Part shown: piece after piece, positions 22,639 through 34,699 of the stretch
How the letters are laid out: each line of letters begins with the position of its first letter
Numbering within the stretch: the stretch's first letter is position 1
Assembly (NCBI RefSeq): GCF_958298935.1
Contig: NC_084933.1
Location: 25,630,334 to 25,694,333 of the forward strand
Length of the DNA stretch: 64,000 bases
Reading direction: 5' to 3'
DNA from: Phragmites australis
Lineage: Eukaryota > Streptophyta > Magnoliopsida > Poales > Poaceae
The notes under the pieces: model-generated
The model's input: the letters and a program-made list of their open reading frames with translations, nothing else
Told to the model about the DNA's origin: nothing
The model's database searches: none
Position numbers and translations under genes: made by a program

Positions 22639-25600
22639 TCAATTCCTAGGGACAAGCTGGATGTGAAAGCCATCTGGAAAGCCGAGACCGGGGGTCCGGA
22701 CTATGTTCCCTCCTTTAACTGTTCTCCAACTGACATAAGGGAAAAAACAGCTTTCAGATTTCATTGTTTCATATTATAAGATACTGGCTGATTTTGCTAT
22801 ATCAGAAGTGAGAAACGTTACCTATATTTTGTAACCAAATTGTGGATGAATGTTGCCATCAAGACCCTGCTGAAATCAGTCCCAACGCAGAACCGAAGCC
22901 CACCTCCAAATGCCATAAAATGCTTCGTTCCACCGGTGATTTCAGGCTTGTCCTGTTCAGAAAACAACCAATTTAGAACCTATAGTTCAGTCTTAATATT
23001 GCTTCCTAATATTGAAAACGCATGTGGTGCTTCTTTTATTTCCCTGTTGTTCTATTTTGTTTTTTTCTCTAACCTGAATGCAAACACTTATTTATTCAGG
23101 ACTAGGGATTGCATTGCTTTGTTTATTCCTTTGTGATTTGTTTTAGCAAGGCACATCACATTAAGTAGCATATCGTACATAATCTTAAAGTAACGCAAAA
23201 TCTGAATTTCTTAAGAACTAACACACAATCTGACTTGAACTTGATCAAGCCAATATAGACCCAAACACCTAGAAGTATACAGTGAATCTGAGCGCAACTT
23301 GTTATCATCGGCAAGACAGATTGCGGCTTGAAGATTGCGTTGTACTTTGCGCTATTTTCCGTTCTTATCTTTTACTCGGAATTGGTGAACAGAACATGGC
23401 CTACCTACCGGATTGAGAAACTGTCGGATTAGAACCTTAAACCCCAACCACGCAATTAAACAATGATCAGAAACTAATTCGGCTTACTGCAGGTAACAGT
23501 TTCTGTGCACTTTTTTACTTGGCAGGCTTGAACGGTTGATTTCTTTTAGCGGAAATGCATCATGTTCATCTGTCGCCATTTTGACGTGTTGTTAAACTAG
23601 TAAGCAAGGAAGCTTCGGCGATGGTTCGGGGACTAAAGCCTCCATGGACACCAACTGAATTCCTTCTTGATCTCCGTGGCCAAGTTGGTACTTGGGATCA
23701 GAGCCTCGCAACCTTATACAAATCACTTCGCTAATTATTGGACGCTTGCAGTTGGTTAAACTATTCTTCTTTGTGATTTTGTTTGAACAGTGAGACTTGA
23801 GAGTAGCATACATGCAATTTCGGTGAGCAGATCAGATCATCACAACTCCTAACCTAACCCTAACCTTTCGGTGACACATGAAAGATGCAGAATACTAGTT
23901 GCTGAAATATCGAAGAAGACGAACCTGCCACCTCCATGGATTGAACGCCAACGGATCTTCGTATATGTCAGGGTTTAAGTGCACTGCTGGTGGGCACACC
24001 ATGATACCCCATCCTGCCGGAATCGTGTAGCCTGTGACAGCAATGGAAAACACAGCACAGAGTTCAGTTAGATGCAACTTGCCGAAGAGGATCCTTTATC
24101 GTAAGAGAACAAGAGATGCCATGTGCAAGATGATCTGTACCTTTGATCTCAACATCTTGCAAGGCCTTCCGAAAAATTCCCGGGACGATGTTTGCGAGCC
24201 TCACCATCTCCATGATGACCTTCAGAAAGACAGGGAACAGAGGTGTCAGTTTTCAGCATTCCCCGGATTCAGAAACGGCACTTCAACAGGCATCTACTGT
24301 GGAGAAATCAGGCCCTTCACCTTTGATTCCGTTCCCCTTTCTTCCTTCTTGTTTTACTCTTCTTTGGTGAACCAATCAATCAACTTTGTTCGTGAGAATT
24401 CTTACATACTAGCTAACTAAGATTATCTATCACCCCGAAAGTTTGGGCCTAGGTTAGGAAACACACACTCTTATCTATTTTATAATTTTTTTTATCTATC
24501 CTCTAGCATAAATCTCAACATAAATTGAACAGTCCTGATAACGCGTAGGTCCAAGGGCTAGTGGAATTTTTGCCTTAGCAGGTCCGGGTTAGGCTCACCT
24601 GGTTCGTGAAGGTCATCGACCTGTACTCTGCCCACGTGACGGCGGCATCCGGGTCCTTCCTGTTCCCGATGATCGCTTCGTGCTCCTCCTGCTCGATCAC
24701 ACATGACAAGTTGATCCGTCTGGTTAATTTGCTTTCTTGGCCGGGTGAAGCAGTGACTACTACTGCAACAGTTTTGACTGCTTACCCTCAACGCGTCGAC
24801 GACCTTGGGGTTCTCGGTGAGGAGCTTGACGCCGAGGGTGAGCGCCAGCGCCGTGGTCTCGAAGCTGGCGAAGAGGAGCACGAACATGAGGTCCAGCGCG
24901 ATGGTCTCCGTCAGGAGCGGCTTCTCCCTCCGGAGTTCCTGGATCACGTGGTCGAAGAAGTCCTCGCACCGCCGCTCCGGATCGGCCATCCGCTCCTTCA
25001 TCATGCTCTTCAGCACCTTCATCGCGTTCTTCCTCCCCTGTACCAGTACGTACATATGGACCGACACAAGAATCTTAGCGTTACTGCTCAACCAGGAATT
25101 AAACATGATGAAAATATTAATCCCGTGAGATTTATGGAATGCATGTGCTCAGCTATATGGCTAGCTAGGAACATCTGTGCGCGCGTGCCCATTAGTTTAT
25201 TGGCTTCTCACGTGCAAACTGTTTGTAGATGGTGCAATTATTTGAGGTTACTGTGCTACAGTGAGATGAATTCACAGTAGCTGCATGCTATTACCTCCAT
25301 GCATTCGTGGTAGGCCGTGCCGGGGATGTTCACGGGGAACGATATCAGCCCGCGGATGAACGCCACGAAGTTCTTCCTCAGATTCTCCGACGACCCGGAC
25401 GGCTCGTAGCCGATCAGCTTCTTGGCAGTGAGCTCAAATATCATCTGCAAAAGCAGCAGCAATCTGCATTAAGCATCGATTCATCGAAACAAGAAGCCAC
25501 AAACGTAGGACCAAGAATTCTGCTTACGGTGGAGAGTCCTTCTTTGAGCTCGACGCTGGGCTGCGCCGCCCATGAGGCGAGGCCGCCGCGGCACGCGGCG

Positions 25601-26172
25601 TCCGTCTCGGCGAGGAGCATCGCCTTGAGGTTCTCCTGGCCGTAGAGCCGGAGCACGAGGGTCTTGAGGTACTTGTACATGAAGCCGTGCAGGGAGCCGA
25701 CGTTGTCGCGGCCGAAGATCTCGGTGAAGGTGTCCGGGTACCAGCTCTCGAACAGCTTCCCCTCCTGCTGGAACACGAAGTAGTTCATGTCCGGGTCCGC
25801 CGACACCACCACCTGCCTCCCCACGATGCTCGTCTTGAAGATGCTCCCGTACCTGCACCACGTACGCGGCTATTGATGTCACAAATGCAGCATGATGTAC
25901 AAATGAAGCTACATGCACCACCATTGATCGAGTGCTCAATTTGGAGCGTTTGGACGCTACCTCCTCACCCTCTCCTTGACGAAGGGGGAGACGTCGCAGG
26001 TCGGGTTCGGCGCGAAGAATTGCATCGTCTCGCCGAGGAGAGGGATGCCCATGGAGCCCGGCGGAAGCTTACCCTTTGCCTTGGGGTGGCGCCATCGGTA
26101 CACCCAGTGGAGCAGAGCAACGAAGATCGCCAATGCCGAGACACAGAGAGCTATATAGGCCATGGCAGACAT
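22639..26172 (-). CDS. Cytochrome P450, CYP87A family (CYP85 clan)
   Basis: ER-anchored heme monooxygenase. CYP87A members hydroxylate or cleave sterol/triterpenoid-type substrates, and rice CYP87A3 is auxin-responsive; the substrate here is unknown. Nine exons: 26172-25961, 25852-25528, 25444-25295, 25037-24786, 24688-24599, 24219-24141, 24031-23925, 22952-22822 and 22729-22639. All sites are GT-AG, giving 478 residues. Membrane anchor about 5-25, PPGS hinge 37-40, I-helix FASFETT (about 285-291), ExxR E347-R350, FNPWRW meander, and heme loop FGGGLRFCVG with ligand Cys427. The exon pattern matches the CYP85 clan. The start at 26172 (MSAMAYIALC) is preferred; 26163 is an alternative, and an in-frame upstream ATG would add an atypical leader. 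No break or missing residue is seen. Confidence 0.95.
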
Positions 26173-26370
26173 GGCCTCCGAGGTGACAAGAAGCTTCGCG
26201 CTATATATTGTCCGGGAGAGAGGGATGGTGGTGGCGAGGCGGAGAGAAGCTAGCTGAAGATATGGTTGCATGTGCGAAGGGGAGAAGGAGACTAGCTCGG
26301 CAGGGAGGGACTGAGGAGGGGTTAATGGGTTATGTGTGGGTTTGTGGGAGTATGAGCTGGGGGGATTGCC

Positions 26371-26378
26371 TTTTATAA
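26371..26378 (-). promoter_or_regulatory. Candidate TATA box of the CYP87A-type gene
   Basis: The minus strand reads ttataaaa about 200 bp upstream of the chosen start codon, in a position consistent with a 5' UTR of about 170 bases. Confidence 0.5.
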
Positions 26379-26419
26379 GGGAGGGAAGAAAAATTGAACG
26401 CATATTTGTTCTGTTCATC

Positions 26420-29073
26420 TTTCTACAAGTTGTTTTCTTTGTTTTTTCTAACTATTATGGTATAGTTGACTATATTTTGTTATAGTTTAGGCTGGTTGAT
26501 TGTCATTTAGGTAATGTTACAGCAGCCTTTATTGTGCTGTACCTAATTAGTTGATGAAAATTCATAAGCTATTTATGGTTTCCTTAGTTCATTTGCAAAA
26601 TTTTCCTCTTCAAAAAGTATATGACCACTTTTTTTTTTCTCTCTTGAGAGAAATACTTGAAGGACTATCTTTGCAAACTATCCCTGCCAATGTCCTCTAA
26701 ACACCTCACCACAGGAAAAAGCTCAGAATAGTAGATCTGCCATGAGGTTTACCAGTCTACACTCTAGGCAACTCAGATACTTGCATTTTTTTTGTGGCAG
26801 ACTGGTAGACTGGGTTGCATGCGGCGGGGTAACTAGTGCTCTGTTTGCGGCGATCGATTCCTCTGGGTGCCCCTACTGGCTGTCGCGAGCTGGCTAGAAT
26901 TGGTTAAGGATATAATACTGCAGAAAAGAACAGCAAAGTATTGCCCTATGTGTCTCCGGACCATGGATTATTCTGCTCTCTCACTGTCAGTGCCAGGCGA
27001 TGCCTTTGTTTTATGCAGAGCGTGTGGGCAACTGCGACATTGTGAGACATTGATGACCTACAAGTAATTCAAAAATTTGAAGATGTTTCGTCACTATGTT
27101 GGATGCACCTTTGTGATGTATTAGGTCACCAACAGGAAAAAACTAGCAATTCAAAAGTTCATATAATCAACACCTTTGCGAGACATTGATGACCTACAAG
27201 TAATTCAAAAATCTGAAGATGTTTCGTCACCATGTTTCATTCCATCGGAGTGTGCGATTCCAGCCTCGGCTTCTGGTGAGGACACTGCAGAGCCTCCATG
27301 CTGCACATCTTGGTGTTGAGATTGGAACAGTACTACTACTTGTCAGCCATTCGTTGCGGCTGGTCAAATTACTTGCCAACCTCAGATCTGTAAATTTGAA
27401 GTTTGTATTTCATCAGTTTATTGACATGTACTATCAGTGCACATGCAAAGTACAGTATACTCTGCTACCTATCTTGCACTTGCGGCAGAGTGTTCTCGTA
27501 TGGTCATCAGTCAAATGTTATATCTGAGCTTTAACCTTTAAGCATAAGAAACTGAAGTCATAGTTTTCTGATTCGTGGCTTACGTTTTTATCACAAAACA
27601 ACTGGATTGTATATTCACTGGCAGTCTGGCACGCCAATCTCTGTGCCGTACTTAGATGTGAGTCAACAGTTCAACTTTCTTTCGCAATCTTTTCATCCTT
27701 TCCTGGCCTGCATAAATATGTGTCACAGTCTAGGCTCATACTTTTCGCTTCATCAGTGATAGTATACTATTCCACCAGTTAGCTAGACCGTATATAGATT
27801 AAGTTCTTTGGCTCTAAACTAATATATCCACATTGCTAGCCTGAATCCAGCCAAAAAAAAAATAGCAAAAAATAGTTGAAGCGGTCTCGGACGCTGTATT
27901 TCGCAAATAAAATCCGCCAAATGTCAAGTAGATTCGATATGGCTGGTGATGCTCTGTGGTTACCATTTCCACTCAGGAGTTTTGCCATTTAATCCTTTTC
28001 AAAAATAAAGTGCTCTGCACGTAATACACTACAAGAGAGACAGAGAATAAGCCACTTCCTACAATCACTGTCTGAACTTTTCGCAGCACAACTCCAAGTT
28101 TAAGAAGGAGCGCAGCCAGAATTCATGCACTTTCTTCGTGTAGTTGCGATTCTTGCTGGAAAAAGCATAACAAAATGCCCATTTCCGCGTCGGGACCGGT
28201 TCTTCCCAGTGCACGCACCTTGCAGTTTCCAAACATAAGAAAAAGAAGAAAAAATGCATGCACCTTGCAACATGCGTACGTGTTCCTTGACGCATATGGG
28301 TACAGATCATTTGGCTCCGTATGGCAAGTACGAAACACAAGTGCCCGCTACAGGGAGTAACATGACCAACAGCGGAACATATGAAACGGGCTTCGCCACT
28401 GGGATTAATATATAGTCTGAAGAATAATTAGGATCCAAATCATGAAGGGAAGCTGGGATATATAATGTGTACAGTACTGGAGAAGCATCAAATTCAGAGA
28501 GCTAGCCGTGGAATTCTTGAGCAGCATTAGTATGTCATCTGAATGACCACTCTCGTGGTTGTCTGTTTGCGCCTTCCCCAGTGAGTTGAAGAAGATTTTT
28601 TTAAAAAAAATCACAAATGTTACTATCAGTAAACTCAAGCCATCTGTCACAGAGGATTTCTGAGAATCGGACCGTTCTCTTCAGCTATGTACTGATGATG
28701 CTCACACTAGTACTATATACTAGTAGCAAACGATAACCTTAACAACTAGTTTATGAATATCCTATGATCTGATCTGTACACCTAATGATGCTATGATAGT
28801 TCAACGGCAGGTGCGAACGTGTGGTGAGAACGGGGAGCTAAGGACACGCTCCCAGGGATCGGAATTCACAAAACTGATTTCTCCTGGTCGATCGCGCTTT
28901 TCACCAGCTAACACGCGTACCAAGAAACGGGAGACAGATGGATCCGTTCAGTCGATGCGCGTTGCACCGTCAACCATTCAGTCGATCGCCGTGAATATTT
29001 TCCAGTTCATTTCGCTCACCGAGGACAGCGTTGTGACAGCACCGAAACCTTCCGGGACAGGCAATGGCGCAGC
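26420..29073. other. Intergenic region with a short duplication
   Basis: No gene recognised. Apart from the 57-bp duplication listed separately, the region contains only short open frames without domains. An A/T-rich tract occurs near 27850-27870. Confidence 0.4.
27044..27236. repeat. 57-bp direct duplication with 79-bp spacer
   Basis: 27044-27100 and 27180-27236 (gagacattgatgacctacaa ... gatgtttcgtcac) match almost base for base, offset by 136. It is a local tandem-type duplication with no clear coding meaning. Confidence 0.8.
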
Positions 29074-29078
29074 GTTGC

Positions 29079-29224
29079 TGTAGGAAGAATATATTGCGTG
29101 TGATAAATTGTATGGAGCTTTTCGGATAGTATAAATAGAGTATATAGATTTAAGAGTAAAAAATTTCTCTGATATATATGGTAGTACGGGATTACAAATC
29201 CTAACCACTAAATATACTTTAGCA
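29079..29224 (-). repeat. 3' LTR (minus orientation) of the Copia-like element
   Basis: A 146-bp TG...CA repeat preceded by target duplication gttgc. It matches 31988-32133 along its whole length with scattered substitutions. Confidence 0.85.
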
Positions 29225-29969
29225 TCCCCGCAGTCATAACGGGAGCATCGCTGATGGTTAGACTGGAGAAGAATTCAAAGGTGCCAAGTCGACGAACTGA
29301 CATCCCCTGCAGTCATAATGCCGCCACGTTGCAGGTGTTATGATTGGAGTGGAAACCGACGAATAGCTCATACGGATGGTAGCCATTTGTACCAATATCA
29401 AGATAGACGAGAGCGAGATGAGTAGCCATGGTTGAGAATGTCGTGTATGAAATAGTCGTGGTTGACGTAGCCATAGTCAGGTTTATCGTGGATGAGGAGG
29501 CCACACATGAAGCCATGGGTGCAAGGAGGGAAAAAGGAAGAAGATGGTGACGGGGATGAGACAATTATTAAGGAAGAGGTTGATACGAAATTGACACAGT
29601 CGAGGCCGTTGAGGATGAGGCATGCACCGGGTTTGCCCGGCCTGGGGACAAAGATACACATCGGTGTTGCATGTACCGGACGTGCGAAGAGAGGGTCCAA
29701 CCAGGTGCTAGTGTCTGAGTGACTAGCAGAGAAGAACTCTGAGATGGTTGCGGTGCGCAAAGCGGCAAGGAGAAGAGTGCCGATGCAGCTTGCAGTTGCC
29801 GGAGAAGACGAATGTCAGTGTATAGAACAGGGGTCCCCTGTTCTGAGGGTCCACACCAGCCAATATACAGTTGGCAGAAGATTCTTTAACATACCAGGAT
29901 CCCACCACATAACTATTCTGCATCTTCGTAATCAGGATCCTTATCACATAAGAGATTCCTACGACCAGT

Positions 29970-31560
29970 TGAAAGTGCATCTAGGCCCCCTAAGTGGGTT
30001 TTGGCTAATTGATGACAAAACGATTAAAGAACTAACATGCTTTGCGAGTATTGAACAGGTATAAACATTAGTTGTGAAGGCAAATGACGTTTGACGCCCG
30101 CCGAAACAATTGAAGAATCAACGAAGAGTACAAGATAGGGTTTACATTCATTTTACTTTTGAAATTGAGTCTAGGATAGATATTTTCTTAGATGGATGGA
30201 TTTGTTTGCTTGATTAGTGTCTCAATGCTCAAGAGATCCTTTAGAATCACCCAGTTGAGAGACACATTCACTCACGGACACGAAACTCTTTCTGAAAAAA
30301 CTTCAGAGTCCGGAGTCTCTGGTGTTCACCGGATACTCCGGTACTCAGCGTTCAGCCGGAGTCTCCGAGATAGCCTCCGGCAGAGAGTCTCGGTTTCGGT
30401 TTAATCTTTTTAAGAAAAAGACCGGAGTCTCCGGTGTTCACCGGATACTCCGGTAAAATGTTTAGTGTGCAGTCGGAGTCTCCGAAGTAGACTCCAGCAG
30501 AGGCTCTCGGTTAGCATTTAATCTTTTTGATAAAAAGAAATAAAGACCGGAGTCTCCGGTGTTCACCGGATACTCCGGTACCTGGAGATGCCGGAGGATC
30601 CGGCTAGTCTCTGGACTTAGTCTGTTTTAGAAAATCTGTCAGGATCGGAGACTCCGGTAATTAAACAGAACTGTAACGGCTAGTTCTGACACGTTCGTGA
30701 CCGTTCTGACGCCGTTTTTGGATTTAGGACCGGAGAGTCCGGTGTACACCGGATACTCCGGTAAGCTCTGACAAAATCAGTAACGGCTAGTCTTTGAGAG
30801 AGGGCTATAAATGCCCCCTCTCTCCATAGCATTTAGTGCTTGCTGTGGCTGGTTTTCTTGAGACCTCTTGAGCACTTTAAGAGCATTCAAAGCCCCTCCA
30901 ATTATCTCTAGGGCAAAATTTGCACAAATTTGAGAGTGTGTGTTTGGAGAGGGTTCAAGCCACTTGAGCATTGATTTCTTCATCGAGCATCTACTGCGAT
31001 CATCTCTCTTGAAGCTTTGGGCTTCTAGAAGGAAAGGAGTCGCCCGAAGAGCACCCAAAACTTGTGGTGTGCCTCGGAAAGTTTGTAAGCATCTTCATAT
31101 TGAGTAAGAATTTCTAGCTTGATCTTTGTGGTCGCTAGAAGAGGATAGGGTTGGAGAAGACCCGGCTCTTTGTGAGCTCCTCAACGGAGATGTAGGCACT
31201 TCTTTGTGAGGTGGCCGAACTCCGGGATATATTCTCGTGTTCTTATTTGCGAAATTTACTTTATCGTGTGAATTTGATAATTTGTCATTTAAATTGCTAT
31301 AGTGATAATCTTGCTAGTATTAAGTGTTATTCTAGCCTTATAATATCTAGTTGACCTAGTGTAACTCTTAGAATCTAGCTGTGGTCTTTAGTTCACATTT
31401 ATTCTGAAATTTCCTGTCAGGCCGGAGACTCCGGACTAGACCGGATACTCCGGACCATACCGGAGTATCCGGACTTCACTGGAATATCCGGCAGTTTAAT
31501 CCGCTGTTTTTAGTTTTAATTTTCAGAAAAGCCTATTCACCCCCCCTCTAGGCACTTTCA
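29970..31560 (+). mobile_element. Solo LTR (about 1.6 kb) nested in the Copia-like element
   Basis: The 1591-bp unit begins TGAAAGTGC and ends GCACTTTCA, i.e. TG...CA ends with a short perfect inverted repeat. It is flanked by the 5-bp duplication ccagt at 29965-29969 and 31561-31565. A TATA motif (tataaat, 30806-30812) sits mid-unit as expected for an LTR promoter. It contains four spaced copies of a self-complementary 'ccggagtctccgg/ccggatactccgg' module. No internal domain or second LTR follows, so it is a solo LTR left by LTR-LTR recombination. The family is probably Gypsy-type, which is inference. Confidence 0.82.
30310..30762. repeat. Dispersed palindromic CCGGAG modules inside the solo LTR
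   Basis: Near-identical modules of about 33 bp at 30310-30342, 30421-30455, 30546-30580 and 30729-30762. Each pairs a ccggag-tctccgg half with a ccggatactccgg half, and each half is almost self-complementary. Partial copies follow at 31420-31500, and close variants occur at 37159-37191 and 37239-37271. Confidence 0.85.
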
Positions 31561-31987
31561 CCAGTCTGGTCGTAGGATAGGTACTCATCAAATCAGTCTA
31601 TTCTCGTTAAATACATTCCATTCAAGTGTTTTTCTTCTCTAGACACTCCTTCCTAGCGGACATACCGTGGTCGGCGCAGTGATGCCATGCCCCATCCTGT
31701 AGCATTAAACGTTATGGGACGGGCTCGCAGTCGTGTCAGACTGCTTCACAAGTGTGTGTTCAAGATCGGTGATAAGACGAGGCGTACCGGTGGTGGCATA
31801 AACCCTAGGTACGGACGATGCGCACCCTAGATACGGACCATAGCTACGGAAGGCGCGAACTCTAGGTACAGATGACGCTACCCCCAGCGGAGATTATGGA
31901 AATTGATCTCTTGCGGGGCACGCGGAGTGGAAGTGGATGGCGGCTAGGATTTGTGTATTAGGATCAGAACTTAAACTTGTGATACCA

Positions 31988-32133
31988 TGTAGGAAGAATA
32001 GATTGCGTGTAATAAATTGTATTGAGCCTCTCGGACGATATAAATAGAATAGAGTGATTTAGAGGGAAAAAACCTTTTTGATACCTATAACAGTACAAGA
32101 TTACAAATCCTAAGCACCAAATATAATCTAACA
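31988..32133 (-). repeat. 5' LTR (minus orientation) of the Copia-like element
   Basis: A 146-bp TG...CA repeat followed by target duplication gttgc at 32134-32138. The primer-binding-site-like tggtatca lies immediately inside it. Confidence 0.85.
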
Positions 32134-32138
32134 GTTGC

Positions 32139-33765
32139 AACGCCCGGTGGACTTTCTGGTTTCAGAACCTCCGTGAGCCCCACAGAATGCAAGAGGTGAT
32201 CGAGCTGAATAACTAAGCACCGCATGAGCTGATTAACTAAACCCTTGTTTTGTTTAGACGGATCGTTGTTCGCGTGGCTGGTTTATTAACCACAGGCCAC
32301 AGCCGCAAAAGGGTTGAAAACTGGGGTGTAGATTCGCGCGGATTCGGCTTGACGAACGAGCGAGCGGGGAGGCGACGACCTGATCTGCTTCTCAATCCCA
32401 ACCACCCAATAATTGCGAGAGACCAGCACGAGAAGGCTTCGGATGCAATGCAATGGATGCGGAAAGTTGATCTCCAGAACCAAGGGAAAGATCTAGCGAC
32501 GGAATATTTTGAGAAGATCAATGCCGCAAATTTGTGCCTGTAATCTGACGAAGAGGGCAGCAAGAATTGCTGCTGGATCATGGACTACACGGTGCACGCA
32601 GTGAAGCTTGCAAGTGAGCCCACCTGGCGTTCCTTCTTACTAAATTTATCAAGAAACTGTCAGATCAGATGGTGGCCGCTGTCATGCAAGAAGATTTTTT
32701 TGATGAAACATGCAAGAAGATTACCTATGGGCAATTGGGCATGGCTTGTTTACGTACGGCATGCTTCTGATTGTTTTTTCTCATGTACTTTTTAGAACGA
32801 TAGCTTCTCATCCTTTTAATCCCTTTGTAATAGTTGTTGTGCATCGATCTAAGTTCACGTATGCATTAGCAAGCGAAGATCTGCATATATAACCGGCCCA
32901 ATCATTTGACGATCGAGTAAGTAAACGGTTTCAGCAATGCAACTGCCCGAGGCATGATGAAATGGTTCCAACAGCCAGTCGGCCACTCGGACGTGGCATT
33001 ATTTCCTTTACGTTCAGACGTATCGGGGTTGGAGAGGCTGTTGGAGCTCCCACCGACAGCAGAATAAGCACGGTTCTTCGTCGGCAACGTCGAGAAAACA
33101 CGTCAGTGCACCTGCGCAGCTGTGCCTTCCATTGCCCAAAGCTCTGGGTCGACCCTCAGCCACCAGACTCTACCTTGCAGTTTTTGGATTTTGGGTACCT
33201 AATTTATCGGGTTTTCTTCAGCAAAATAATTCTTCTGCAGAACACAACGTGTCTCCAAAAGAAGCAAGAAATGCCCAAACATCGACTTTTCAGGACAGCT
33301 GCTGGGGACTGGGGAACCATATCAATGTTGATGACAGCTTCTGGGAACCACATCTATGTTGATGCCTGAGATAATGTACGATGAAAAACTAGATTTAGTG
33401 TTGAAATAGGCAAAAGAAAAATAATTTAACATTATGGTATTGGTGATATGCATGTATTGGTAATAGGTTGTTTAAATATGCTCATAGTAGTATAACAATA
33501 TTTATGATTTTAATATATGCAATGTATTCATGCGAGTGGTGTTGTGTGAATTGATATGAGTCATGCTTGGAGAAATTTGTGTTTAGAATTGGTTGTTTGT
33601 TTTGTTTATATGTAAGTGTGTATTGATAGCGAACATGATTGGTGATAGATCGAGACTAGATTTAGGAGTAATTGTAGTCAATATGGTTAAGAGATCACAC
33701 GTAACCTTTAGGATAGGAACAATGTGAAATATAAGAAATATGGTGTATGTATTTATCTTTATCAC
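32139..33765. other. Intergenic, no gene recognised
   Basis: A 97-codon frame at 32250-32543 (+) and a 135-codon frame at 32962-33369 (+) have no recognisable domain. 33311-33363 contains a short near-duplicate (gggaaccayatcwatgttgatg twice). Confidence 0.35.
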
Positions 33766-33766
33766 A

Positions 33767-33818
<52 letters not shown>
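33767..33818. repeat. (AT)n microsatellite
   Basis: An uninterrupted run of about 26 AT dinucleotides. Confidence 0.95.
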
Positions 33819-33822
<4 letters not shown>

Positions 33823-33829
33823 TGTATCA

Positions 33830-34455
33830 TCTATGATAGGGAGGACCGTAGCAACAAGGTGTGTTGTGGGAGATACTATGGGCCTGTTAAGTTACCTGCA
33901 TGGGGTTGATCAAGCTCCGCACGTGTAGGCAATCATTGTCTGGTTGTTTGGCTCCGTGAATGCGGCTAGCTCACGGGACGCAAAAATGTTGTTGTAGCCT
34001 GGCTCTCAGGAAACAATTTTTGAATCTGTTCCTCTCGGGTCAGGCTACAACAGTGATGATATTAGTGTACAATTAGTTAGTATTAACTTATATTAATATA
34101 TTTTAAATTAGATTAAGGTTTCATATGATAAATTAAGTACTATAGAGTGTATTTATGTAAAATAAACATCATGTTAACACTTATTTTTTTATTTTAATCT
34201 CATACAATATATACTCGTACGAGCAACTAAATACAATCTTTTCTCAACTAGATTGAGCATATGCATCCAACCAAATAGACTTTATTGTATTCTCTTAATC
34301 TACCTAAACTCAATCTGCCTTACTAAATAAGAGCCAAGCTGAGCTAGGCAAGCAACCAAAAGCCATCTCCCTCTTCCTCCGCTCTCTTTCCCTCGACGCA
34401 TCCCTCTCCCTCCCCTTCGTATTCCCTTTGGTGGCGCTTAGAGCGGCGGAGGTTG
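33830..34455. repeat. Possible Tourist- or hAT-like MITE segment
   Basis: 33885-34290 has ends that weakly mirror each other (gcctgttaagttacctgcatg against the reverse of gcatatgcatccaaccaaatagac) around an AT-rich core. Borders and target duplication are unresolved. Nothing else is recognised. Confidence 0.3.
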
Positions 34456-34459
34456 GGTG

Positions 34460-34460
<1 letters not shown>

Positions 34461-34546
<86 letters not shown>
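34461..34546. repeat. Compound (GC)n-(GA)n microsatellite
   Basis: A cgcgcgcgcgcgcg run leads directly into about 36 GA units. The poly Ser-Leu open frame on the minus strand here is an artefact of this repeat. Confidence 0.95.
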
Positions 34547-34548
<2 letters not shown>

Positions 34549-34699
34549 GATGACAACTGGGCATCACCAGACCTCCAACCCTCTCCAATCTAGATAGCCA
34601 AATATCCCTCAATTTTTGATCATCCAGCTTTTCACAATCCACAATTCAAAAACTGTTTTTCATAGTCTCTAACTGAAACAAACAATCCCTTATATGGTC

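Larger units (their letters stand above)
29079..32133 (-). mobile_element. Non-autonomous Copia-like LTR retrotransposon, disrupted by a solo LTR
   Basis: Two 146-bp LTRs (29079-29224 and 31988-32133) begin TG and end CA. They are flanked by a 5-bp target duplication, gttgc, at 29074-29078 and 32134-32138. On the minus strand the internal end next to the right LTR reads tggtatca, the start of the initiator-Met tRNA primer site used by Copia elements, so the element runs right to left. A purine-rich gcgggga abuts the other LTR. The LTRs differ at roughly a fifth of positions by eye, implying an old insertion. Without its nested insert the element is about 1.46 kb and carries no recognisable gag or pol. 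Confidence 0.85.

Noticed and set aside
23840..23870. Telomere-like cctaacctaaccctaacc
   Set aside because: Only about two imperfect units inside intron 7 of the P450. It could be a telo-box by chance and is too short for an interstitial telomere.
29398..29760. 120-codon minus-strand frame within the Copia-like element as gag
   Set aside because: No zinc knuckle or capsid pattern; it is low-complexity and not distinguishable from chance.
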